Assembly: GCF_033843645.1 (NCBI RefSeq)
Contig: NZ_JAWXVZ010000001.1
Location: 496,001-560,000, forward strand
DNA from: Pseudovibrio zosterae
GTDB taxonomy: Bacteria > Pseudomonadota > Alphaproteobacteria > Rhizobiales > Stappiaceae
Length of the DNA: 64,000 bases
Direction: 5' to 3'
Below the pieces are notes generated by a model, which worked only from the letters and a program-made list of their open reading frames with translations, made no database searches and was not told the origin of the DNA. Shown piece by piece: positions 8,385-17,273 of this stretch (position 1 is its first letter; each line of letters opens with the position of its first letter). A program made the position numbers and the translations under genes.

Positions 8385-8933
8385 ATGCTTGGTGTCGTTT
8401 TTTCAGAATTCATGGAAATGGTGGAAGAAGAGTTTTCGCCTGACGTGGCCGATAGGGTCATGGAGCAAGTCGAGGACATGTTGCCCAGCGGCGGTGCTTA
8501 CACGGCTGTAGGGGAGTACCATCACAGCGAAATTCTAACGCTGATCGGTCAACTCAGTGCAGACACCGGGGTGCCCGTGGAGGATTTGGTCGAAAAATTT
8601 GGGCGATATCTCTTTGCCCGGTTCGCCGTGCTCTACCCAGAGTTCTTCCAAGGCGCGGACGATGCATTCACCTTCCTCGGTACAATTGAAGACTACATCC
8701 ACCGCGAAGTGCGGAAATTGTATCCGCATGCAGAGCTTCCAAGCTTCGATTGCGATCGACCGAGCGACGCAGTTCTTATCATGCATTACGAGTCCAAACG
8801 CCCATTTGCGCCATTGGCACATGGCCTTATTCATGGCTGTATCGATCACTTTGGACAGGAAATTATGGTTCATATGGACATGCCGGAGGAGAAGGCTGGC
8901 AGCGCCGCAACATTTACCCTCAGGCGGACGTGA
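8385..8933 (+). CDS. hnoX: H-NOX heme nitric oxide/oxygen-binding sensor protein
   Basis: A 182-residue single-domain H-NOX, the usual size. The proximal heme ligand is His106 in I-E-D-Y-I-H-R-E-V-R, followed by the family's L-Y-P-x-A-x-L-P. The propionate-binding Y-x-S-x-R motif is present as Y-E-S-K-R (Tyr135-Arg139). The ATG at 8385 follows AGGGGCGAAC; the frame is open further upstream without good starts. In bacteria such proteins bind NO and modulate an adjacent kinase or diguanylate cyclase; here the next gene is a hybrid kinase only six bases away. It is almost certainly a cytoplasmic NO sensor. Confidence 0.93.
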   Translation: MLGVVFSEFMEMVEEEFSPDVADRVMEQVEDMLPSGGAYTAVGEYHHSEILTLIGQLSADTGVPVEDLVEKFGRYLFARFAVLYPEFFQGADDAFTFLGTIEDYIHREVRKLYPHAELPSFDCDRPSDAVLIMHYESKRPFAPLAHGLIHGCIDHFGQEIMVHMDMPEEKAGSAATFTLRRT

Positions 8934-8939
8934 TGACCG

Positions 8940-10277
8940 ATGGATGCTTTCCGACTGCAAAGGCGTTTAGAGCGCGAGCGAAAAGCCCGCAAAGAGGCTG
9001 AACGCCTATTGGAAAACAAGGCGCGTGAGCTGTACATGGCCAACCAGGCCCTTTCACAGACGCTGGAAGACCTTGAAGAACGCATTTCCTTACGTACCCA
9101 AGAGTTGAGGCAAGCAACCCGCATGGCTGAAGAGGCAAACCGGGCAAAATCCGAGTTCCTTGCCAACATGAGCCACGAAATCAGAACGCCACTGAACGGC
9201 ATCATCGGCATAAGTGAACTGCTTCTCGATACCGAACTCGATGAAAAGCAAGGTCAGCTCGCCGGTATGATTCAGGACTCCTCCAACGCATTGCTTGAGA
9301 TCATCAATGACATCCTGGATTTTTCCAAGATTGAAGCCGGTCATATGAATGTACACACCGGCTACTTCAACCTCGAAAGCGTGCTGCAGGCTGTTTTCAG
9401 CATCAACTACCATCGCGCCATGCGAAAAAAACTGAAGTTGGAGCTCCGCTACTCCCCCGTGCTACCTCGGACTTTCATTTCAGATCAGGCGATGGTGCGT
9501 CAGATTTTCTCCAATCTGGTGAGCAACGCGGTGAAATTTACTGAAGTGGGCAGTGTAAACATTACCGTCTCTGACAGAGCTCAACTCGTTCCGGATGGTA
9601 TTCGAGTGGAGGTTGCAGACACAGGTATCGGGCTTGCCAATGAAGACCTGACAACGATCTTTGAAAAGTTCCGGCAGGTAGAAAGCGGAGCAAGCCGCAA
9701 ATATGCTGGCACCGGGTTAGGCCTTGCCATCACCAAGTCACTGGTTGAACTGCTGGGTGGGCAGATCACCGTGACATCGCAGAAAGATGTCGGTACGACA
9801 TTTGTGGTCGAGTTGCCTCTGAGCGCGGCAGAGGGGGACCACAGTGTGTTGGGCGCTGGTTTGCATGACGCGGGCAAAAGGCCAGAAAAGAAACTGCCTG
9901 AGGGCATGCGCATTTTGATCGTGGAAGATACTCTAACCAACCAGATGGTGATGAAAGCCTATCTGGAAACGGAGCCGCTTGACGTCGTTCTTGCCAATGA
10001 TGGTCGCTCAGCAGTGGAAGAGTTCAAGAGACAAAAGCCAGACCTCATTTTCATGGATGTTTCAATGCCGGAAATGGACGGCTACGAAGCGACCGAAATG
10101 ATCCGAACCAACGAATTGCAAACGGGTGCCGAGCGTACCTGCATCATAGCGCTGACCGCCAACGCAACGGAAGAGCACAAACGTAAGTGCCTGCAAGCGG
10201 GTATGGATGATTATCTCTCCAAACCGGTCACAAAGGGCAGTGTAATGGAGAAACTCATAGAGTGGTTAGGAGCCTGA
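8940..10277 (+). CDS. hnoK: H-NOX-associated hybrid histidine kinase with receiver domain
   Basis: A 445-residue soluble kinase. An N-terminal coiled coil (about 10-60, rich in E-R-x-A-R-K-E-A and L-E-D-L-E-E-R) is followed by HisKA with N-M-S-H-E-I-R-T-P (His79), HATPase with D-T-G-I-G and G-T-G-L-G-L-A, and a C-terminal receiver with acidic V-E-D and phosphoacceptor Asp373 in F-M-D-V-S-M-P-E-M-D-G. There is no transmembrane segment or PAS domain, which fits input from the separate H-NOX protein encoded immediately upstream. The cognate phosphotransfer protein and output regulator are not adjacent. NO-bound H-NOX usually inhibits such kinases; that effect is inferred here. Confidence 0.9.
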   Translation: MDAFRLQRRLERERKARKEAERLLENKARELYMANQALSQTLEDLEERISLRTQELRQATRMAEEANRAKSEFLANMSHEIRTPLNGIIGISELLLDTELDEKQGQLAGMIQDSSNALLEIINDILDFSKIEAGHMNVHTGYFNLESVLQAVFSINYHRAMRKKLKLELRYSPVLPRTFISDQAMVRQIFSNLVSNAVKFTEVGSVNITVSDRAQLVPDGIRVEVADTGIGLANEDLTTIFEKFRQVESGASRKYAGTGLGLAITKSLVELLGGQITVTSQKDVGTTFVVELPLSAAEGDHSVLGAGLHDAGKRPEKKLPEGMRILIVEDTLTNQMVMKAYLETEPLDVVLANDGRSAVEEFKRQKPDLIFMDVSMPEMDGYEATEMIRTNELQTGAERTCIIALTANATEEHKRKCLQAGMDDYLSKPVTKGSVMEKLIEWLGA

Positions 10278-10297
10278 GGTGAAGTTTCACCTCAGGC
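10272..10297. terminator. Bidirectional hairpin between convergent hnoK and nudix genes
   Basis: A perfect 12-base inverted repeat (GCCTGAGGTGAA / TTCACCTCAGGC) separated by two bases. It contains both stop codons of the convergent genes. There is no long U-run on either side, but the position and symmetry suit shared transcription termination. Confidence 0.6.
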
Positions 10298-10753
10298 ATG
10301 TTCCAATTCCGCTTCCCATTCTATGAGAAGCTTTTTCAGGCCGTCCTCATCAACGAGATCAGCAGCATCAGAGAAGGAGAACCATTTGCGGTTTCTTTCA
10401 TCCTTTTCCGGCCAGCGCTTCATCTCGTCTTTGACTTTGAGGGGGTATACGCTTACCTCGCAAAGCACAGGGGCCTTGTCACCGCGCAGCTTTACATAAT
10501 GGTATTTTCCAATTTTCTTGGACCCAATGTTACCTTTTATGCCAGCTTCTTCGTAAGCTTCTTGTTTTGCAGCTTCGGCGTCAGTTTTGCCCTTCATGGG
10601 CCAGCCCTTTGGGATAACCCAGCGCCTTGTTTCGCGCGAAGTGATAAGCATGACCTCCGGACGTCCTTTTTTGCCCAAGCGGAAAGGTAGAGCCGCGCAT
10701 TGCACGCCCTCCTCAAAGAATGGGTGTTTGGAATGGACGATAGGTTTGCTCAT
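10292..10753 (-). CDS. Nudix hydrolase (diphosphoinositol polyphosphate phosphohydrolase-like)
   Basis: A 153-residue Nudix protein. The Nudix box is readable as G-W-P-M-K-G-K-T-D-A-E-A-A-K-Q-E-A-Y-E-E-A-G-I. The metal-binding E-x-x-E-E core is intact, but the usual first Glu is Lys and the usual Arg is Gln. The upstream R-R-W-V-I-P-K-G-W resembles the P-K-G-x4-G-E of DIPP-type and rhizobial Nudix enzymes. It likely hydrolyses a nucleoside diphosphate derivative in the cytoplasm; the substrate is not predictable. It is a single gene, convergent with hnoK. Confidence 0.85.
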   Translation of the reverse strand: MSKPIVHSKHPFFEEGVQCAALPFRLGKKGRPEVMLITSRETRRWVIPKGWPMKGKTDAEAAKQEAYEEAGIKGNIGSKKIGKYHYVKLRGDKAPVLCEVSVYPLKVKDEMKRWPEKDERNRKWFSFSDAADLVDEDGLKKLLIEWEAELEHA

Positions 10754-11117
10754 CCTCGTGAATTCCTAGTGCTGGGCTCGAAAGAGCCCATCCTTTCATT
10801 TCATTCAGTGATATTTGTCTAGATATTTGCTCTATTATTATAATTCTCAAGTGCGGTGAAACACTGCTTTTGTCGACCAAGGGCCTATCTGCCGCAACGG
10901 CTATATGGACCAAAGATTAATTTCGTAGGCGCATAAATCCAAAAATGCCGAAGGGCAAGGTGAAAATTTCTCTCGGATCAGCGCATAAAAATCCCTTGTA
11001 TCACCTCCCTTATACCGGGAAATTGCTTAGCAGTGCAAATCTCGGGGTGAACTTATTGAGTTCCTAATTGGTAATATTGCGTAAGGTAACGCATCTGGCA
11101 GAAGTTATTCAGGGGGA
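10754..11117. other. Intergenic region upstream of nudix gene and kynU
   Basis: This 364-base stretch has no credible coding frame. It is the divergent promoter region for the Nudix gene (minus) and kynU (plus). The centre is AT-rich (around 10810-10850). The only clear structured element is the inverted repeat at 11078-11093, listed separately. Confidence 0.6.
11078..11093. promoter_or_regulatory. Inverted repeat upstream of kynU, candidate operator
   Basis: TGCGTaaggtaACGCA, a 5-6-5 palindrome ending 24 bases before the kynU start. It could be a site for an Lrp/AsnC-type regulator such as KynR, known to control kynurenine genes in other bacteria. No such regulator is in the window, so the assignment is speculative. 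Confidence 0.35.
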
Positions 11118-12326
11118 ATGGTGCGAAAAACACACACTGACTTTGAGGCAACGAAACGCCTCTTCACGCTTCCGGGTTCTTTGATATACCTCGACGGTAA
11201 TTCTTTGGGCGCAATGCCGAAAAACGTCTCCGAACGGGTTCAAAAAACAGTGGATGAACAATGGGGCGTGAGTCTTATCCGAGGCTGGAATGACCATGGT
11301 TGGGTTCATAAACCCTCAAGCATTGGGGATCGCATTGGAAAACTCATCGGGGCCGAAAACGGGACTGTGCTTTGTGGCGACAATACGTCCATCAACGTGT
11401 TTAAAGCGCTCGCCACGGCTGTGAAAATGCGGCCGGACCGGCACATCATATTGTCTGATACGGGCAACTTCCCAACGGATTTGTACATGGCTCAAGGCCT
11501 TTCAAGCTTGTTGGAGCAAGGGCATGAGTTGCGGCTCGTCGAGCCGGAGGGCGTGGAAGCGGCTTTGGATGAGACGATCGCGGTGATGATGCTCACCGAG
11601 GTGGACTACCGCACAGGTCGCCGTCACAACATGAAGAGCCTCACAGCAAAAGCGCATGAAGTGGGCGCGTTGACGCTTTGGGATCTTGCGCACTCTGCAG
11701 GTGCCTTTCCGGTACACCTCGATGCATGTGAAGCCGATTTCGCAGTTGGCTGCGGGTACAAATACCTCAACGGTGGCCCAGGGGCTCCAGCCTTCGTATA
11801 TGCTGCAAAGCGTCATCACGAAGCCATGACCACGCCTCTTGCCGGGTGGTGGGGACACGAAACCCCTTTCTCATTTGATCTGGACTATCGTCCGGCTTCT
11901 GGCATCAACCAAATGCGGGTTGGAACGCCTTCCGTACTGGCCATGGCGGCCATGGAGGCCGCTCTGGATCTTTGGGATTTGGTGAGCCTTGACGATGTAC
12001 GCATACGCTCTGTCGACCTGTGCGAGCTGTTCATTGCCGAGGTGGAACGCCGCTGCCCGGAGTTGACACTTGCCAGTCCTCGAAGCGCCGAAGACCGAGG
12101 ATCTCAGGTCTCGTTCCATGCTGAAGAAGGTTACGCCATCATGCAGGCGCTCATTGCTGATGGGGTGATCGGCGATTTTCGAGCGCCTGATATTATTCGC
12201 TTCGGTTTCACACCTCTTTACATCGGCCCAGAGGACGTCGTTGGGGCAGCAGAGGCTTTGGAAAGAATTCTCAAGGAACGGCGTTGGGATCGGCCTGAAT
12301 TTAAAGTGAAAGCTGCCGTAACCTAA
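11118..12326 (+). CDS. kynU: Kynureninase
   Basis: A PLP-dependent hydrolase of 402 residues that splits kynurenine into anthranilate and alanine in tryptophan breakdown. Family hallmarks are Y-L-D-G-N-S-L-G near the N-terminus, the R-G-W-N-D-x-x-W-V segment, D-L-A-H-S-A-G-A with the PLP ring Asp, and the Schiff-base lysine in C-G-Y-K-Y-L-N-G-G-P-G-A-P-A-F. The size is standard. No tryptophan dioxygenase or formamidase gene is nearby. The following Liv-type ABC importer may supply substrate, but there is a 251-base gap and this is inference. Confidence 0.93.
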   Translation: MVRKTHTDFEATKRLFTLPGSLIYLDGNSLGAMPKNVSERVQKTVDEQWGVSLIRGWNDHGWVHKPSSIGDRIGKLIGAENGTVLCGDNTSINVFKALATAVKMRPDRHIILSDTGNFPTDLYMAQGLSSLLEQGHELRLVEPEGVEAALDETIAVMMLTEVDYRTGRRHNMKSLTAKAHEVGALTLWDLAHSAGAFPVHLDACEADFAVGCGYKYLNGGPGAPAFVYAAKRHHEAMTTPLAGWWGHETPFSFDLDYRPASGINQMRVGTPSVLAMAAMEAALDLWDLVSLDDVRIRSVDLCELFIAEVERRCPELTLASPRSAEDRGSQVSFHAEEGYAIMQALIADGVIGDFRAPDIIRFGFTPLYIGPEDVVGAAEALERILKERRWDRPEFKVKAAVT

Positions 12327-12526
12327 ATATCCGACGTATGCGCGAAAAAAAGTCATATACTTGCTGAGAAATTGTCGGGTGTTTGGTTAGGTGGTTTTAC
12401 TGGTTCATCCTGCGAAAAGCTGCTAGATCTTTAAAAAGAAAAACAAAACCAGAGATTTTATCAGGCATACAAAACGATTTGGTTCGCGAAAAAGCGGGCC
12501 CATAGCGTTTACTCCAGATGGGGAAC

Positions 12527-12562
12527 GGGGGCAGAGTTGGCGCCATAAGCTGACCTGCCCCC
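12527..12562 (+). promoter_or_regulatory. Leader hairpin before the Liv-type ABC operon
   Basis: GGGGGCAG pairs with CTGCCCCC around a 20-base loop, ending about 15 bases before the first ATPase start and next to its GGGGAGAG ribosome binding site. It could affect translation or be incidental; there is no T-run typical of a terminator. Confidence 0.3.
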
Positions 12563-12577
12563 TATTGGGGAGAGAGA

Positions 12578-13351
12578 ATGCTTCAGGTCGAGGGGCTGAC
12601 AATGAACTTCGGCGGCTTTACTGCCGTCAACAAGTGCGCGTTTTCGATTGGTGCTGGAACAATAACAGGTCTTGTTGGGCCCAATGGCGCGGGCAAAACC
12701 ACTCTGTTCAACCTGATTGCCGGGGCGTTTCAGCCCACGTCAGGCAAAATCCGCTTTCAAGGCAAAGATGTAACGAAGCTTTCGACGGATCAATTGTTCC
12801 ACCAGGGGCTGGTGCGGACGTTCCAGATCCCTCACGAGTTTCACCGGCTCTCCGCCCTTGAAAACCTGATGATGGTGCCGCCAGCGCAGAAAGGGGAGAC
12901 CCTGCTGTCAAACTGGCTGCAATTTGGTGCCGTCAAAGCGCAGGAAAAAGAGGTGCGCGCACGTGCATGGGAAACGCTTGAGTTCTTGGAACTCACTCAG
13001 GTGGCCTTTGAACGCGCGGGCAACCTGTCCGGAGGTCAAAAGAAACTACTTGAGCTCGGGCGCACCATGATGACGGATGCCAAGCTGGTGCTGCTTGATG
13101 AGCCTGCAGCCGGTGTAAACAGAACCCTCCTGCGCAAACTGGAACAGAAGATAGAAATCCTGAACAAGGAGCGTGGATTTACATTCATGCTCATCGAACA
13201 CGACATGGAGATGATCGAGAAGCTCTGTTCTCCAGTCATTTGCATGGCTGAAGGTTCGGTTCTGATTGAGGGTGATTTCCAGACAGTACGTTCTGATCCG
13301 CGCGTCCTTGAAGCTTATCTTGGCGAAGTCGCCTACGGGGAGACAGCCTGA
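12578..13351 (+). CDS. Branched-chain amino acid-type ABC transporter ATPase (LivG-like)
   Basis: A 257-residue ATPase with Walker A G-P-N-G-A-G-K-T-T, the signature N-L-S-G-G-Q-K-K-L, Walker B V-L-L-L-D-E-P and the switch histidine in L-I-E-H-D-M. The D-E-P-A-A-G-V-N segment and the extra insert after Walker A are typical of LivG rather than LivF. The start is ATG after GGGGAGAGAG. It is the first gene of a five-gene operon (ATPase, ATPase, two permeases, binding protein), overlapping the next start by one base. Family is confident; the substrate could be an amino acid, amide or aromatic acid. Confidence 0.88.
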   Translation: MLQVEGLTMNFGGFTAVNKCAFSIGAGTITGLVGPNGAGKTTLFNLIAGAFQPTSGKIRFQGKDVTKLSTDQLFHQGLVRTFQIPHEFHRLSALENLMMVPPAQKGETLLSNWLQFGAVKAQEKEVRARAWETLEFLELTQVAFERAGNLSGGQKKLLELGRTMMTDAKLVLLDEPAAGVNRTLLRKLEQKIEILNKERGFTFMLIEHDMEMIEKLCSPVICMAEGSVLIEGDFQTVRSDPRVLEAYLGEVAYGETA

Positions 13352-14073
13352 TGCTGCAAAAGGCGACGAGCCACGTGTTTGCCATGCAAGAAGTTCGCGG
13401 AGGCTATGGAGATGCAGACATTCTCCATGGTGTTTCCATTGAGGTGGCCGAAAAAGAAATTGTTGTCATTGTCGGCCCGAATGGGGCGGGCAAATCAACG
13501 GCCATGAAAGCCATTTTTGGCCTGTTGAAAGTCCGTGGGGGCTCCATCATGGTTGATGGCACAGACATCGCCGGATGGACGCCAAACCGCATTGTTCAGC
13601 ACGGAGTTTGTTACGTGCCGCAGGTCAACAACGTCTTTCGCGAGATGACTGTGCATGAAAATCTTGAGATGGGGGCGTTTCTAAACAAGGGCGACTTCAC
13701 CGAGGCGTGTGATCGTGTCTACGCTTTGTTTCCAGACCTTAGAGAACGCCGCCGTGCCCTAGCTGGGAACCTGTCAGGCGGCCAACGGCAAATGGTCGCC
13801 ATGGGGCGAGCCTTGATGCTGAGCCCCAAACTGTTGCTGCTGGACGAGCCGACTGCGGGCTTGTCGCCAAAGTACATGGAGCAGATTTTCGAGATCACCC
13901 GCGGTGTGCGGGATTCCGGCGTTTCCATTTTGTTGGTTGAACAGCACGCCAAACAGGCCCTGGCGTTTGCGGACCGTGGTTATGTGTTGGCTGCGGGGCA
14001 AAACCGCCATGAGGGCCGGGCCGCTGATCTGCTTGCAGATCAGGAGGTCGCTGAAATGTTCTTGGGCGGGTAG
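13351..14073 (+). CDS. Branched-chain amino acid-type ABC transporter ATPase (LivF-like)
   Basis: A 240-residue second ATPase of the importer with Walker A G-P-N-G-A-G-K-S-T, signature N-L-S-G-G-Q-R-Q-M, Walker B L-L-L-L-D-E-P-T-A-G-L-S-P and L-V-E-Q-H. The ATG shares its A with the previous TGA stop, so translation is coupled. It would form a heterodimer with the LivG-like ATPase beneath the two permease subunits. Confidence 0.88.
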   Translation: MLQKATSHVFAMQEVRGGYGDADILHGVSIEVAEKEIVVIVGPNGAGKSTAMKAIFGLLKVRGGSIMVDGTDIAGWTPNRIVQHGVCYVPQVNNVFREMTVHENLEMGAFLNKGDFTEACDRVYALFPDLRERRRALAGNLSGGQRQMVAMGRALMLSPKLLLLDEPTAGLSPKYMEQIFEITRGVRDSGVSILLVEQHAKQALAFADRGYVLAAGQNRHEGRAADLLADQEVAEMFLGG

Positions 14074-14077
14074 GGCA

Positions 14078-14950
14078 ATGACACTGCTGGAACTGATAAA
14101 CTTTTATCTCATACCGGGTGTTGTGCTCGGTTCAATTTACGCACTGGGCGCTGTTGGCATCACATTGGTCTTCGGCATTTTGCGGTTCGCGCACCTGGCC
14201 CACGGGGACCTTGCGACTTTCGGGGCGTTTGCCGCCTTGGCATTGGTTGCTGCAGGGGGCGTCAATGTCTGGGTTGCCTTGCCACTTGCCATGGCCATCT
14301 GCGGCGTGGCGGCGATTGGCATCGACAAGTATTTCTACGACTACCTCAAAGAACGGCCGAAGATTCTGACCGTGATGGCCTCTCTCGGTATTGCCTTGAT
14401 GCTGCGTGCCGTGGTGCAGGTGGTGTGGGGCGTTGATACGGAAACATACACCCGCGGAATTGTGCGCCCGGAGACCTACTGGGGTATCCGTATTCGCGAT
14501 CGAGAGCTGTATACGGTTATTGCCATGCTCGGCATTGTGGCGGTGCTCTGGTTCTTCTTAAAGAACACCAAATGGGGCAAAGCCATGCGGGCGATGTCTG
14601 ACAACCCTGATCTGGCTTTGCTTTCTGGCGTCGACAACCGCAAGGTTACCATGCTCACCTGGATGATCGTTGGCATGCTGTGTGCTGCCGCTGGTTTCTT
14701 CCTCGGCCTCAACACCGAGCTCAAGGCGCTGATGGGGTGGACCATGCTGTTGCCCATGTTCGCTGCAGCCATTCTGGGCGGCGTGGGCCGCGTCGAAGGG
14801 GCTGTCATTGGCGGGTTGATCATCGGCATCGTTGAAGAGACGTCTGTGCTGTTCATCCCGACAGAATACAAGGCCGCACTCGCCTTCGCCATTTTGTTGA
14901 TCATCCTGCTTGTACGTCCTACCGGGCTGCTCAAGGGCAAGGTTCTGTAA
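14078..14950 (+). CDS. Branched-chain amino acid-type ABC permease (LivH-like)
   Basis: A 290-residue multi-span membrane protein. The start at 14078, four bases after the livF-like stop, gives the standard N-terminus (L-L-E-L-I-N-F-Y-L-I-P-G-V-V-L-G-S-I-Y-A-L). The open frame reaches back to 13904 but that part overlaps the ATPase gene. The conserved L-G-G-V-G-R-V-E-G-A-V-I-G-G motif near the C-terminus contacts the ATPase. About eight transmembrane segments are visible. It pairs with the LivM-like permease that follows. Confidence 0.88.
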   Translation: MTLLELINFYLIPGVVLGSIYALGAVGITLVFGILRFAHLAHGDLATFGAFAALALVAAGGVNVWVALPLAMAICGVAAIGIDKYFYDYLKERPKILTVMASLGIALMLRAVVQVVWGVDTETYTRGIVRPETYWGIRIRDRELYTVIAMLGIVAVLWFFLKNTKWGKAMRAMSDNPDLALLSGVDNRKVTMLTWMIVGMLCAAAGFFLGLNTELKALMGWTMLLPMFAAAILGGVGRVEGAVIGGLIIGIVEETSVLFIPTEYKAALAFAILLIILLVRPTGLLKGKVL

Positions 14951-14961
14951 GGAGGTCGCTC

Positions 14962-15951
14962 ATGGAACTTATCGGACTTGCCAACTACGCTGTTTACATG
15001 GCGATTTTCATTGGCATCTACGCCATTCTTGCGCTGGGCCTGAACATCCAGTGGGGCTTTACAGGCTTGTTCAACGCGGGTATCGCGGGTTTCTTCGCTG
15101 TCGGCGCTTACGTTTCGGCAATCCTGACGTCGGCCGATGTTGCAGACCGAATTGGTGGATTTGATCTGCCCATCGTTGTGGGATGGATCGGCGCCATGGT
15201 TGCCGCAGGCCTGATTGCCTGGCCCATTGGCAAAATTTGTTTGCGTTTTCGCTCGGACTATCTGGCCATCGCCACCATCGGTATCGCCGAAATCATTCGA
15301 TTGGTCGTGAAGTCAGAAGGCTGGATGACGGGCGGTGCCCGTGGCGTCAACAATGTGCCGCGCCCATTTGGAGACCTGGAGTATTTTCAATCTCAGCTCG
15401 CCTACATGCTCATGGTCTTCTTAATCCTCGGCATCGTTTACTTCCTCGTCGAGCGGCAGATCCATGCGCCATGGGGCCGCATGATGCGCGCTATCAGGGA
15501 CAATGAAGCCGCCGCTGCGGCCATGGGTAAAAACATCGAGCGCCGTCGCCTCGAAGCCTTCATTTTCGGTGCTGCCATCATGGGGCTTGGGGGGGCTCTG
15601 TTCGCCCACTTCAACCGGTCCATCACACCCGAGGCGGTTGATCCAATGGTCGCCACATTCCTTATCTGGATCATGCTGATCCTCGGTGGGTCGGGGAATA
15701 ATCGCGGTGCGATCCTCGGCGTTGCAGTGGTCTGGATCATCTGGTCCATGTCGGAGATGATTACCGATCAGCTGCCGCAGGAATACGCGATCAAAGCCAA
15801 GTACATGCGAGTGTTCATCATTGGCTTGATGTTGCAGCTTGTGCTGCGGTTCCGTCCGGAGGGGATTTTGCCGGAACCGCAATACACCGATGAAACAAAC
15901 AAGGAGAAGGTGCAAAGGGGAAGCCCAGCTTCCGATGCACCCACCACTTAG
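14962..15951 (+). CDS. Branched-chain amino acid-type ABC permease (LivM-like)
   Basis: A 329-residue membrane protein with a strong TAAGGAGGT ribosome binding site. Family features are Y-A-I-L-A-L-G-L-N-I-Q-W-G-F-T-G-L-F-N-A-G near the N-terminus, the Y-L-A-I-A-T-I-G-I-A-E-I-I-R block, the coupling loop A-I-R-D-N-E-A-A-A-A-A-M-G, and L-G-G-S-G-N-N-R-G-A-I-L-G near the end. It is the second half of the translocation pore, in operon with the LivH-like protein. Confidence 0.88.
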   Translation: MELIGLANYAVYMAIFIGIYAILALGLNIQWGFTGLFNAGIAGFFAVGAYVSAILTSADVADRIGGFDLPIVVGWIGAMVAAGLIAWPIGKICLRFRSDYLAIATIGIAEIIRLVVKSEGWMTGGARGVNNVPRPFGDLEYFQSQLAYMLMVFLILGIVYFLVERQIHAPWGRMMRAIRDNEAAAAAMGKNIERRRLEAFIFGAAIMGLGGALFAHFNRSITPEAVDPMVATFLIWIMLILGGSGNNRGAILGVAVVWIIWSMSEMITDQLPQEYAIKAKYMRVFIIGLMLQLVLRFRPEGILPEPQYTDETNKEKVQRGSPASDAPTT

Positions 15952-16008
15952 CGATCGAGTGGCCCGATGCTGGCCAAAACAACAAGATCCAACCGGAGGT
16001 TTGTGAAC

Positions 16009-17211
16009 ATGAAGCTTACTTCACTTGCATTCACGGCAGCTCTTGCAGGAGCTACCGCACTTACGTCACACACTGCACTGGCAGACGTTAAAGTTGGCCT
16101 GCTTGGCGGTGTTTCTGGGCCGATTGCAGCAATGGCTCCGCCAATGCTTGATGCCGCGCAGCTTGCCTTCCAGCAGGTCAATGAACAAGGTGGCGTTGCT
16201 GGTGGCCAGATGATTGAGGCTGTCGTTGGCGATAGTGGCTGTAATCCGCAAAACGGCGTGGACAGCGCAACCAAGCTGGTAAACGTAGAGCAGGTTGTTG
16301 GCCTGGTTGGTCCGCATTGCTCCGGCGCGGTTATTGCGGTCGCCAACTCTGTTTCCGTGCCTGCTGGCATTGCTTTGTTGACGCCATCTGGCACATCTCC
16401 GGAAATCACCAGCATCGAGGACAAAGACACCGTTATGCGTACCGTGCCATCTGATGACTATCAGGGCCGGGCGCTTGCGCGGGCGCTTTTGGAACGGGGA
16501 ACCAAGAAGGTTGCTGTCGCCTATTTGAACAACGACTATGGTACTGGCCTGGCTGAATCTTTTAAGGCTGAGTTTGAAGCCAATGGTGGCGAGCTTGCTG
16601 GATATGCCGCGCACGAGGAAGGCAAGGCGTCCTACCGCTCAAACCTTGCAGCGTTGGCACGTGATGGCGCCGACACCCTTGTAATCTTTGATTATGGTGA
16701 CGGCACAGGTCTAACCATTCTGCGTCAAGCGCTTGAGAACGGCTTCTTTGAAAACTTTGTTGGCGGCGACGGCATGAAGTCTGAAGCCATCATCAACGAA
16801 CTTGGGGCCGAGAACCTGACGACATTTGTTGCGTCCTCACCGGTAGGTACAGCATCCAGCAGTCTCGATCTGTTCAATGATGCTTTTGCCGGTATCGGCG
16901 GAGACCCGAACGCAATTTTTGTGACCACGTCATATGATGCAGCCTTCCTCATGGCGTTGGCTATTGAGAAAGCTGGCGGCGACAAGGCCGCAGTCGCTGC
17001 AGCTCTGCGTGAAGTTTCAAATGGTGAAGGTGAACCGATTCTTCCGGGTGAATGGAAGAAGGCAACAGGCCTCATCGCAGAAGGTAAGGCAATTGATTAC
17101 AAGGGTGCCTCAGGTGACCTGGACTTTGACGAAAACGGAGATGTCCCCGGTGCCTACGCCATGTTCAAGGTTTCAAATGACACTTTCGAATCTATTGGTG
17201 AGATGAAGTAA
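16009..17211 (+). CDS. Periplasmic binding protein of the Liv-type ABC importer (LivK-like)
   Basis: A 400-residue type I periplasmic binding protein. The ATG at 16009 follows GGAGG and gives a clean signal peptide ending A-L-A before D-V-K-V-G-L-L-G-G-V-S-G-P. Conserved binding-lobe blocks include V-V-G-P-H-C-S-G-A-V, Y-L-N-N-D-Y-G-T-G-L and S-Y-D-A-A-F-L. It is the last gene of the operon, with a strong terminator just downstream. It sets transporter specificity; ligand identity cannot be told by eye, though the kynU neighbour makes kynurenine or a related compound worth testing. Confidence 0.87.
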   Translation: MKLTSLAFTAALAGATALTSHTALADVKVGLLGGVSGPIAAMAPPMLDAAQLAFQQVNEQGGVAGGQMIEAVVGDSGCNPQNGVDSATKLVNVEQVVGLVGPHCSGAVIAVANSVSVPAGIALLTPSGTSPEITSIEDKDTVMRTVPSDDYQGRALARALLERGTKKVAVAYLNNDYGTGLAESFKAEFEANGGELAGYAAHEEGKASYRSNLAALARDGADTLVIFDYGDGTGLTILRQALENGFFENFVGGDGMKSEAIINELGAENLTTFVASSPVGTASSSLDLFNDAFAGIGGDPNAIFVTTSYDAAFLMALAIEKAGGDKAAVAAALREVSNGEGEPILPGEWKKATGLIAEGKAIDYKGASGDLDFDENGDVPGAYAMFKVSNDTFESIGEMK

Positions 17212-17237
17212 GCAGTCCTACGCTGTGGAAGAACGCG

Positions 17238-17269
17238 CGCCGGTCCTGATAAACAGGGCCGGCGTTTTT
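17238..17269 (+). terminator. Rho-independent terminator of the Liv-type operon
   Basis: An 11-base-pair stem CGCCGGTCCTG / CAGGGCCGGCG with one G-T wobble, a five-base loop and TTTTT. It lies 27 bases after the binding-protein stop and just before the end of the opposing hemP gene. Confidence 0.88.
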
Positions 17270-17273
17270 ATGC

